Below are positions 7,568-15,070 of a stretch of DNA of 64,000 nucleotides, in pieces. The notes below the pieces were generated by a model that had not been told where the DNA came from, ran no database searches, and saw only the letters and a list, made by a program, of their open reading frames with translations. Every line of letters starts with the position of its first letter. Positions within the stretch are counted from its first letter, which is position 1. The position numbers were made by a program, and so were the translations under genes. Source of the DNA: Silvimonas soli (lineage in GTDB: Bacteria > Pseudomonadota > Gammaproteobacteria > Burkholderiales > Chitinibacteraceae); contig NZ_CP106736.1 of assembly GCF_030035605.1 (NCBI RefSeq), positions 1,860,001 to 1,924,000 on the forward strand. Reading direction: 5' to 3'.

Positions 7568-8677
7568 TTAAGAACCTCGGGGGTTTCGACGACGCCGAAC
7601 AATTAACCAGCGCGGAGCGCGAAAGCGGGCAATACAACGGTATAGCCATATATAAGCGACAATAAACATGACCACAGAACACTGAAGAGCAAATGTATTG
7701 CTCCAGAAAAGCGTCGCGGGAATCACGCCCAAAGAAGACAATAACCATAGATAAGGTGATGTCATCGAATTGCGAAATACCTTATGCCGTGGATCCGGGC
7801 TTCCAACCGCCCAACGCATCAGGCGTTTGTACACAAGCTGATGCAAATGGGCGGCATCGGGAAGGCCAGGATTAGCTTGACGCGACAGACGTCTTGCCAT
7901 GGTAAATATGGTTTCAACAACAGGGTAAATCACCAAGAGGAAAGCGAACCAAGGCGATACGCCTGGATTACGCGCTATCAGCAAAATTGCCGACGCCGCA
8001 ATCCAGAAGCCCAGAAGATAAGCGCCACCATCCCCCAGGAATATCAGGCCCCTTGGCCAGTTCCAGAACAAAAACCCAAGGCACGCACCAATGCCGCCTG
8101 CAGCCAAGGACCAAATTAGGTGGTCTCCATTCAGGAAAGCAACGTACCCGATCCCTGCCAGCATGATTGCAGCCACCGCCGCCGACAAGCCGTTATAACC
8201 GTCAATAAAGTTCATCGCATTGGTTACGCCGGCCAACGCAACAACCGAAAAAACAAAAGAGATTGCGGGAATACTCATAACACTGTCGATAAAAGAGATA
8301 TCGAGCCGCACAACCCGAATGCCAAGTAACCACCAGGCGAGCATGGCTGAAAATAAAATACAGCTCATCCGCAGAACGACCCCTCCGCGCTTGCTAATAT
8401 CTTCAAAAAGCCCACTGGCAAATGCCGGGAGCACCACCAGCAACATATGTAAAAAAAACAGTTGTTCAGTTTTCGCCCGATACCACAGTGCCACCCAGCA
8501 TGAAAGTAGTGCCACCACAATCGCAAGGCCACCAATCCTCGGTACCGGCCAGACATGAAATTTCTGAACTCCGGCAAGATCGGAATCTGAGCTAAAACGT
8601 GCGTGCAAATGGCTGCTGCGAACTAGCCACATCGACACGAGGAACGCTACAGCAAAGGAGAAAACAATAGGTAGCAC
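7568..8677 (-). CDS. WecA/MraY-type undecaprenyl-phosphate sugar-1-phosphate transferase
   Basis: A 369-residue integral membrane enzyme of glycosyltransferase family 4 in the Pfam sense (polyprenyl-phosphate N-acetylhexosamine-1-phosphate transferases). It would load the first sugar phosphate onto undecaprenyl phosphate at the inner membrane. Visible motifs are KFHVWPVPRIGG near residue 40, GLFEDISK near 90 (E-D where many members have D-D), NAMNFIDGYNGLS near 155, FLGDGGAYLLGF near 215 and the DAAHLHQL loop near 275. About ten hydrophobic segments surround them. It is the last gene of the leftward polysaccharide operon and the likely initiating enzyme. The sugar substrate cannot be read from sequence. 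Confidence 0.88.
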   Translation of the reverse strand: MLPIVFSFAVAFLVSMWLVRSSHLHARFSSDSDLAGVQKFHVWPVPRIGGLAIVVALLSCWVALWYRAKTEQLFFLHMLLVVLPAFASGLFEDISKRGGVVLRMSCILFSAMLAWWLLGIRVVRLDISFIDSVMSIPAISFVFSVVALAGVTNAMNFIDGYNGLSAAVAAIMLAGIGYVAFLNGDHLIWSLAAGGIGACLGFLFWNWPRGLIFLGDGGAYLLGFWIAASAILLIARNPGVSPWFAFLLVIYPVVETIFTMARRLSRQANPGLPDAAHLHQLVYKRLMRWAVGSPDPRHKVFRNSMTSPYLWLLSSLGVIPATLFWSNTFALQCSVVMFIVAYIWLYRCIARFRAPRWLIVRRRRNPRGS

Positions 8678-8763
8678 GTATTATTACTCGATGAAAAAAG
8701 GATCATGGATCTACTGCACCTAACGCAGCCACGACAGGTAGGCCATCTTATTATGGGTTCATT

Positions 8764-9585
8764 TTATAATAAAAGCTCACGTTTCGCTCGGGCGTTCCTC
8801 GTCTTTCGGTATGAATCTAAAAACCAACCCCATTTAAAGAAATAACGCACACTTGATGCAACATGGAAAAAAAGTAATTTCTTGCTCTTATATGAACCTT
8901 TCGCATACGCATGAGTAATTGAAGCTTCCGGATAAAAACAATTAATCCAGCGCGCCCCAATTCGCCGACAAAGATCGGTATCTTCAAGATACATAAAATA
9001 CCCTGGATCAAATCCACCGACCCCATCAAAAGCCTTTTTTCTTAATAACATGAAGCATCCGGAAAGCACTGGAATGTCAGCGATTTCGTTATAACTCCAA
9101 TTAGCGAGATCATATCGGCTGCTCATTGAATTTAGACAGGGCATTGAGGGCAAAAAACGCCTTGCCAGCAAATCAACAGGGGTGGGCAACATTTTACACA
9201 GCCGCTGTATATGCCCGTCAGGAAATCGTACCTGCGGCATCAGCAATCCCACGTCCTCATTATTTCCAATATAGGTCAGCATTTTTTCTATATCCGAGGG
9301 CAAAAACGAAACATCTGGATTAACCACAAGATGAAATTCTGCGCCAAATCCACTCAACCAAGAATAAGCAAGATTATGCCCTTTTCCGTAGCCTAGATTG
9401 CGTCCGATGGATAAATAACCCCAGCCATTTTTCAAAACTTCATTTTTTAAAATTGCATCACCAAAATTATCGACCACACAAATTGCCGTACTACGTAGCG
9501 CACACAGTGATTGAAACAAGGGCTCCAATTCTGACAAAGTGGATTTATATATAACCACCGAGATGGTTAATTTTAATTCGCTCAT
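8764..9585 (-). CDS. GT2 family glycosyltransferase
   Basis: 273 residues from ATG 9585, which overlaps the stop of the upstream gene as ATGA, with GGGAAGG just before it. The GT-A nucleotide-binding start is LTISVVIYKSTLSELEPL. NLGYGKGHNLAYSW follows, then the DxD-like region VVNPDVSFL, and GGFDPGYFMYLEDTDLCRRI near residue 200, typical of rhamnosyl- and related transferases (GT2/RfbF-like). It is probably cytoplasmic or membrane-associated and adds one sugar of the adaptor or repeat. It is translationally coupled to the rhamnosyltransferase-like gene before it. Confidence 0.85.
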   Translation of the reverse strand: MSELKLTISVVIYKSTLSELEPLFQSLCALRSTAICVVDNFGDAILKNEVLKNGWGYLSIGRNLGYGKGHNLAYSWLSGFGAEFHLVVNPDVSFLPSDIEKMLTYIGNNEDVGLLMPQVRFPDGHIQRLCKMLPTPVDLLARRFLPSMPCLNSMSSRYDLANWSYNEIADIPVLSGCFMLLRKKAFDGVGGFDPGYFMYLEDTDLCRRIGARWINCFYPEASITHAYAKGSYKSKKLLFFHVASSVRYFFKWGWFLDSYRKTRNARAKRELLL

Positions 9586-10490
9586 CGCCTTCCCGACCTG
9601 CCAATCATCCCATGCCACAATCCGCTCAACATCATTTTGAAATGAGCAGCACCGTTATCCGCGAACACACCATAAACAACGAAACGTATTGGTAATTTTG
9701 TCAGCTCAATAAGCTTCCAGCAGAGCGGAACGTAACTTCGCCGCATCAACGCAATGCCGTTTCTAACAAAATAATAATGCCTTAAAGGTGAATGCAAAGG
9801 GTAGCGCCTACCAAATACGCTGATAGGTTCCTCGCCCAATGTGTGCTGCATTACAATTTGCGGACAACCATACGAGGCCCAGCCCAGTGCATTAGCACGC
9901 AAGCCCCATTCAATATCCACAAAATCAATAAACAAACTATCATCCATTGGACCCACCGCATTCCATGCCTCGCGAGTAATGCAAGCACCAGAAGTAATCA
10001 GATAATCCGCACGAATGATTTGTTCGCCCTGAGCAGGTAGGCGCCGTATCCTCAGCCCCTCGCGCCGGATAAATGGCGCCAATCGGCCAAGCCGACGATC
10101 AAAATAGGCCGGCCCAACCTGTGCTACTTGTCCAACTTGTTGTGCCTGATAACAACAATCGAGCAGCGCTTGAAGAGCGCTGGATGTGACATCACTATCT
10201 TGATCGAACAAAAAGACATAACCACATCCCGCGTCGAGCAGGTATTTGATACCAATATTGAGCGCAAAGGCAATACCCATGTTTTCCATCATTACCAGCA
10301 AGCGGACATTACCGGCACTCTCAATGGGAAGTTCAATCGCAGCCCCCCCTGGAGTGTTATCAACCACAACCAGCTGCTGCACGAACCGGGACAGACGTGT
10401 GATTCTTGCGATCACATCAGGATCAGGGAAATAAGCAACAATAACAGCCCCAGCTATTTTGGGGACACCACTCACACCAGGATCGGTCAT
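9582..10490 (-). CDS. GT2 rhamnosyltransferase-like enzyme
   Basis: 302 residues if started at ATG 10490 (MTDPGVSGVPKIAGAVIVAY); a longer start at 10544 is possible. The GT-A fold motifs are VVVDNTPGG, ENMGIAFALNIGIKY, LFDQDSDVT (the DQDS form common in rhamnosyltransferases), FIDFVDIEWGLRANALGW and HSPLRHYYFVRNGI. The last is characteristic of RfbF/WbbL-like rhamnosyltransferases. dTDP-L-rhamnose is supplied by rmlBDAC in the same operon. It likely transfers rhamnose onto the lipid-linked primer or early chain, which is an inference. Confidence 0.86.
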   Translation of the reverse strand: MTDPGVSGVPKIAGAVIVAYFPDPDVIARITRLSRFVQQLVVVDNTPGGAAIELPIESAGNVRLLVMMENMGIAFALNIGIKYLLDAGCGYVFLFDQDSDVTSSALQALLDCCYQAQQVGQVAQVGPAYFDRRLGRLAPFIRREGLRIRRLPAQGEQIIRADYLITSGACITREAWNAVGPMDDSLFIDFVDIEWGLRANALGWASYGCPQIVMQHTLGEEPISVFGRRYPLHSPLRHYYFVRNGIALMRRSYVPLCWKLIELTKLPIRFVVYGVFADNGAAHFKMMLSGLWHGMIGRSGRR

Positions 10491-11102
10491 TCTTATTCCA
10501 GAAAAGCTTTGCAATGAATTTCTCAGGCCCGTCTTCGATCTCATATTGCAAAAATGGACGTGTTAAATTGCACACCGCGAGTAATGGGAAGCGCGGGAGG
10601 CATTTCGTTCCGCTACCTCCAGAATTCGCTCCCCCAAAAAAGTCTTTCCACGGGTACATGCCGAAAGCCGCGGCATAAAAACTGCAAAACCAAACTTCAG
10701 GAGAAGCCAAACCGAATGTATCAATAGGTGAGCAGCCTTACTGCACGAAAAATCACCATTGCATTCTATTTTGGACTCCACTGAACCAATTTCTTGGTAT
10801 TTCCGAATACCCTCATGGAATGAATCACTGCCAATATTTAACGCGGAAAGTTAATACGTTTAATCAGCGCCGCCTACCTTCCCATTAATTACCATTTTCT
10901 GTATGGCCTTATACCGTTGCGTTGAGTGGACATAAGGCCTTGCCAGTGCACTAACGTTCCGCGATCGAAATCGCGCAGTTAATGGCTGCCATGTAAAAAA
11001 TCAATGCCGCAAATGACCTCAACCGATTTTAATCACGGAAATCACAAATATAAACTCGATATTATCGCGGCGACATAACTTGCGGATGTCGTCTTTTTTT
11101 GT
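10491..11102 (-). other. Gene-poor stretch inside the polysaccharide operon
   Basis: About 610 bp between the rhamnosyltransferase and the dehydratase fragment. Short frames exist (e.g. 10423-10710 and 10563-10781, both minus) but show no family I recognise and are rich in Trp/Cys/Phe, which suggests chance or decay. A small perfect stem CGCGAT-CGAA-ATCGCG lies at 10960-10975. It probably marks the deletion scar of one or more lost genes. Confidence 0.5.
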
Positions 11103-11212
11103 ATTACATTTGTGCATATGTATTTAGTCAAAAAAGCGCCTATTAGTCGCTTTGCTTCCCTAAACGAGCCGGTATCTCCTGTTATCAATATTGTTTGCTC
11201 GTTAAACATCAT
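11103..11212 (-). pseudogene. N-terminal fragment of a nucleotide-sugar 4,6-dehydratase (FnlA/CapD-like SDR)
   Basis: Starting at ATG 11212 or 11209 the frame reads MFNEQTILITGDTGSFREAK. This is the first beta-alpha-beta unit of the UDP-GlcNAc 4,6-dehydratase group, normally with TGGTGSFG; here one glycine is D and the last is R. Similarity ends after about 36 residues and the rest of the ~340-residue enzyme is absent. Its position 8 bp after the 1281-residue gene suggests an originally adjacent gene that was deleted. Confidence 0.5.
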
Positions 11213-11220
11213 GGTGCATT

Positions 11221-14200
11221 TCAGTTCGTGACTACCCGTGGTTGGCTCGAAATACTGAAAGGGGTTATTTTCAGGTCCAGCCATGGGCTATATGCAGGGT
11301 CGCGCTGTAATGCATCGCCGTACGTCCTGGTCATATAATCGACTTCTTTTTCAAAGCGCATCCGTTTGGCTGGAGCGATATCGGCACCCCGCGTAGCTGA
11401 TTCATAATGGTAAAGCTCTGCAAACGGCGTCCACAAATTTCTGTAACCCGCGTCGCGGATACGTATGCACAGATCGACGTCATTAAATGCAACGACCAAG
11501 TCTTCTTCGTTTAGGCCATTGACCTTATCAAACACTTCTTTACGTACAACAAGGCACGCGGCTGTTACTGCGGACAAGTTTTGAACCAACCACGCCCGCC
11601 CGAAATAACCAGGATTTTGGCGTGTTAAGCCATGGTGCATATGGCCCGCGACGCCACCAAATCCCAACACTACGCCCGCGTGCTGCAGGGTGTCATTCGG
11701 ATACCACAGTCTTGCGCCTACCGCGCCAATTTCTGGCCGGACAGCTTGACTCACCATTTCGCTGAGCCAATCAGGAGAAATAACCTCGATATCATTATTG
11801 AGCAGGCAAATTATTTCTCCCGCCGCCTCAGCCACGGCACAATTATTCAGCCTTGAATAATTAAACGGTGAGTCATCACGCAGTATCCGGATATGCCCTT
11901 TTTGTTGAAGCAACGCAAAATAAGCCAGTGCATTTGGGTCTGTGCTGCCGTTATCTACCAAAATTATTTCATAATTTGGGTAAGTGGTTTTTTCCAAAAC
12001 ACTTTCAATACACTGTCTAACCAGTTCGACTGCATCTCGCGTCGGAATGATAATCGATACTTTGGGAGGGCTAGTTGGCAAGGCATACTTCACACGCAGC
12101 ATACCCATGCCAGGCATGGCCTCGTCGACCACCGCCGTCACGCCGTTCCTTTGCAGATGCTCTTCTACCGCATGGATGGCAGCAGTCAGTGCGTAGGGTT
12201 TCTCCGACCCAGCGGCTGCGGTGCTTCCCGGCACAATACGCCAGTGGTAAAGAATCCGAGGAATATGTACGATCGATCCATGGCCTGCAACTTCGATGCA
12301 TCTAAGGGCTAGATCGTAGTCTTGGCTACCTTGCATGCCTAATCGAAAGCCCCCAACTTGCCGAACCAACCCTAGCTCGTATACCCCCAAGTGGCTGAAC
12401 ATGTTTTGAGAAAGGAATAAATCCGGGTTCCAGTCTGGCTTGAAATATGGGTCAATACGAAGCCCTTCTGGCGACAGCTTGTCTTCATCACTGTAAAAAA
12501 GCTTGGCTAGTGGATTGGCGATAATTGCCTTGGCGACCTCGTACAGCGCGTGCTCTGCCAGTTCGTCGTCGTGATCAAGCAATGCTATAAACTCGCCTGT
12601 CGCCAATCCGAGCGCACTGTTGCTTGCCTCTACTATGTGCCCGTTTACTTCGCGAAAGGTGACTTTGATCCGCGAATCCTGCGCGGCATAGCGCTGCAAT
12701 ATATTGCGAACATGCGGCTCCGTTGATGCGTCATCGGCAATACAAAGCTGCCAATGAGGATAAATCTGGTTACGCACGGAATCGATCACTGCCCCTAGCA
12801 GGTGTTCTGGCGTGTTGTATGTCGGCATAACGACGCTGATCTGAGGTGGTTTTTCTAGGCTGGCTATCTCATCTTGCATACGCTTGCGGCTTGCTGCGTC
12901 CCGAGTATCAAAGCGCGTGATCCAGGTTGGATAATCGATAGGCGTTTCTTGATTCAGCGCCGCTTGAACAATGGGTTCCGGCTGAGGGCGCTCAAGATCA
13001 CGAAAACTATTGAGGGCCTCTACCGGACCCTCTTTAAGCACAGCCCTGGATGCGCGAGCCCCCAACTTACTCCAGCCCCCCAACGCCGTACGTAGCCGCC
13101 GTAGCTTGCCCCACCGCGCTCGCCAAGCGACTGCCACTGACATTACCTTTCGCAGATCGGCCGTTGCCCTCCACGATTTTGATTGATATACGGCTCCAAG
13201 TTCACTACGCAACGCATTGACTTCAACACCCAGAACATTGATATGCCCTTCGCGCTGGCCAGCTATCGACAAGGCCTGTGTTAACTCTTGCCCAAGCTCC
13301 TTGAGCTGATCATTCAACGTGTGAATCTGACTTTTCAACGCCAAGTTATGTGTTTCAAGGCTTTTGGCATGCTCTTGAAGAGCGTTGGTATGCTCTTCAA
13401 GAGCTTTGCCACGGGCAAATTCGTGGGGAGCGGCCACAGGGTCCAGTTTCGTTGGCAACTCAAAAGCCATCATCTGACTTGGACGCGCGGCGCGTTGTGC
13501 AATGCGGGTATGTAGCTCATATTCGTCGACCAACAAAGCGCTGAGTCGCGGTGCTACATCCATATCGCAACATTGCATCACGCGCACGATCAGGTCGACG
13601 ATGTTGAGAGGGACTCCTGCCTCCGGGACTGCCACCACGCCGGCCCGCAACAGGCAATGAAGCAACCCACGAAATACCACATATTCTAGTGAGGTTGATT
13701 CCTGCTCATCCCATTCAAAATCGAATCCCGTGAGCTGGCCATCTGCGGCCATCATCAGATTAAATGGAACTGCGTCGATAAGTCGACCCGGCAACACCGC
13801 AGTCTTTTCCTGGCCTTGGCTTAACTCATATTGCTTCAACCAATCAATCCAGACCGTTGCCCATTGCGCAATATGGGTTATCTGCCAGCCTGGTTGCCCC
13901 AGAATCAACGGCAATTGGTTAAAATAGATTCGCCCATCTAAATAAGCTTCCGAGGAAGTAGCCGCGCCACTTTGCTCTAGGCGCGCGTCCGAAAAAAGCG
14001 AATTGCGTAAAACTAGCTTTTCTGTGCCGCGTTGGACAATCCTGATTTCTCGCGCAAATTCTTTTTGACGTTCCGCGGAATAGGCAAATGCCAAGTTGTC
14101 TTGCGCCACTTCGGGAGCCCCCTCGCTCGCTATTACGAGAAAGGAATTTGCCAATTCGGCCGCCATACCGTTCGCCGCGACCTCGCGCCACGCTGCACTC

Positions 14201-15066
14201 TCTACGAATAATCTCTTGTAATCGTAGTGCTGATTACGCGCACTCTGGCCGCAGAGTAAATTTTCAACAAAGTCGGCCCCCTGTTCCATGCCCTTTTCGG
14301 TGAAGACAATTGCGGGCAATTTGTAATCAGGAAATGGGTATAGAAACTGCGGTTGCGCAAAACCTGCGTTTAATAGCTGTGCCTGGAGTATTTTTCGGCC
14401 AAAGGTTACCGGCCCCTTTGCATCGTAGCGCCCTTCGATACCCACGAAAGCCGACCCTAAATGATCTTCTGGAGCACCGGCAAAATATTTAAGCCCAAGT
14501 TGGTTCTCAATCGCGACGATCAACACCCCAGATGGCTTCAGATGTCGCTTTGCAATTTGCAGCGCTGCCTGAATCGGGTCTGGTCCATCAATAAACATGC
14601 GGCTGTATTCAAGAACGCCGATCATCGTAACAACGTCGTATTTTTTCCCTTCGGGAAATCGCTGGAAATTATCACTGTATATGCTGACATTCTGCAGACC
14701 GCGGCAACGGGCAGCGGCAATACCAGCCCGCCGAGCGCTCCCCTCAACAGCTGTAACGGTCGTGGCAGTTTCACCAAGATAGCGAGTTATGGCGCCGCAA
14801 CCCGCGCCAAGCTCAAGGACATCGCCTTGCAGGAGGTGTTTAATTGGGCGCAGCAAATTAGCCCGGGCGGGTGAAAAATGGTAAAGAGTGGCCCAGTCAT
14901 CAGCCTTGGCGAACAACTCGGATGACCCAACTCCGACATCTTTCGTATCGCAAATAAGCTGATAAATCCGGTTTTCCGTTTCGTCACCGTCTGAGTAGCC
15001 AAACGGTGCCTGCTCGGGCCGGACATAAATACCCAAGTCAGCGCGAAATTCGAAGCCAGTTATCAT
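11221..15066 (-). CDS. Methyltransferase / kinase-like / coiled-coil / double GT2 fusion (WsaE- and WbdD-like)
   Basis: One 1281-residue frame with five parts. (1) Residues ~60-250: class I SAM methyltransferase with motif I DVLELGAGCGAITRYL (82-97). (2) Residues ~320-500: a domain with IDAVPFNLMM (430-439) and FDFEWDE (448-454), laid out like the D...N and DFG-type pairs of small-molecule kinases. (3) Residues ~553-630: heptad-like coiled coil. (4) GT2 at ~741-960, with VVMPTYNTPE, LLDHDDEL and GSQDYDLALR. (5) GT2 at ~1001-1245, with IIIPTRD, LLNNDIEV and FNDVDLC. WbdD terminates and measures O9a chains with a methyltransferase, a kinase and a coiled coil. WsaE of Geobacillus joins a methyltransferase to two rhamnosyltransferases. 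This protein seems to combine both plans. Start ATG 15066 lies 4 bp after the upstream stop. Confidence 0.85.
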   Translation of the reverse strand: MITGFEFRADLGIYVRPEQAPFGYSDGDETENRIYQLICDTKDVGVGSSELFAKADDWATLYHFSPARANLLRPIKHLLQGDVLELGAGCGAITRYLGETATTVTAVEGSARRAGIAAARCRGLQNVSIYSDNFQRFPEGKKYDVVTMIGVLEYSRMFIDGPDPIQAALQIAKRHLKPSGVLIVAIENQLGLKYFAGAPEDHLGSAFVGIEGRYDAKGPVTFGRKILQAQLLNAGFAQPQFLYPFPDYKLPAIVFTEKGMEQGADFVENLLCGQSARNQHYDYKRLFVESAAWREVAANGMAAELANSFLVIASEGAPEVAQDNLAFAYSAERQKEFAREIRIVQRGTEKLVLRNSLFSDARLEQSGAATSSEAYLDGRIYFNQLPLILGQPGWQITHIAQWATVWIDWLKQYELSQGQEKTAVLPGRLIDAVPFNLMMAADGQLTGFDFEWDEQESTSLEYVVFRGLLHCLLRAGVVAVPEAGVPLNIVDLIVRVMQCCDMDVAPRLSALLVDEYELHTRIAQRAARPSQMMAFELPTKLDPVAAPHEFARGKALEEHTNALQEHAKSLETHNLALKSQIHTLNDQLKELGQELTQALSIAGQREGHINVLGVEVNALRSELGAVYQSKSWRATADLRKVMSVAVAWRARWGKLRRLRTALGGWSKLGARASRAVLKEGPVEALNSFRDLERPQPEPIVQAALNQETPIDYPTWITRFDTRDAASRKRMQDEIASLEKPPQISVVMPTYNTPEHLLGAVIDSVRNQIYPHWQLCIADDASTEPHVRNILQRYAAQDSRIKVTFREVNGHIVEASNSALGLATGEFIALLDHDDELAEHALYEVAKAIIANPLAKLFYSDEDKLSPEGLRIDPYFKPDWNPDLFLSQNMFSHLGVYELGLVRQVGGFRLGMQGSQDYDLALRCIEVAGHGSIVHIPRILYHWRIVPGSTAAAGSEKPYALTAAIHAVEEHLQRNGVTAVVDEAMPGMGMLRVKYALPTSPPKVSIIIPTRDAVELVRQCIESVLEKTTYPNYEIILVDNGSTDPNALAYFALLQQKGHIRILRDDSPFNYSRLNNCAVAEAAGEIICLLNNDIEVISPDWLSEMVSQAVRPEIGAVGARLWYPNDTLQHAGVVLGFGGVAGHMHHGLTRQNPGYFGRAWLVQNLSAVTAACLVVRKEVFDKVNGLNEEDLVVAFNDVDLCIRIRDAGYRNLWTPFAELYHYESATRGADIAPAKRMRFEKEVDYMTRTYGDALQRDPAYSPWLDLKITPFSISSQPRVVTN

Positions 15067-15070
15067 TTAC

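Noticed and set aside
10423..10710. 95-codon minus-strand frame before the rhamnosyltransferase
   Set aside because: Unusual composition rich in Trp/Cys/Phe, overlap with the next gene's start and no recognisable motif; treated as decay or chance.
10960..10975. Small stem CGCGAT-CGAA-ATCGCG as a terminator
   Set aside because: Six base pairs and no U-tract; could be chance in a decayed region.
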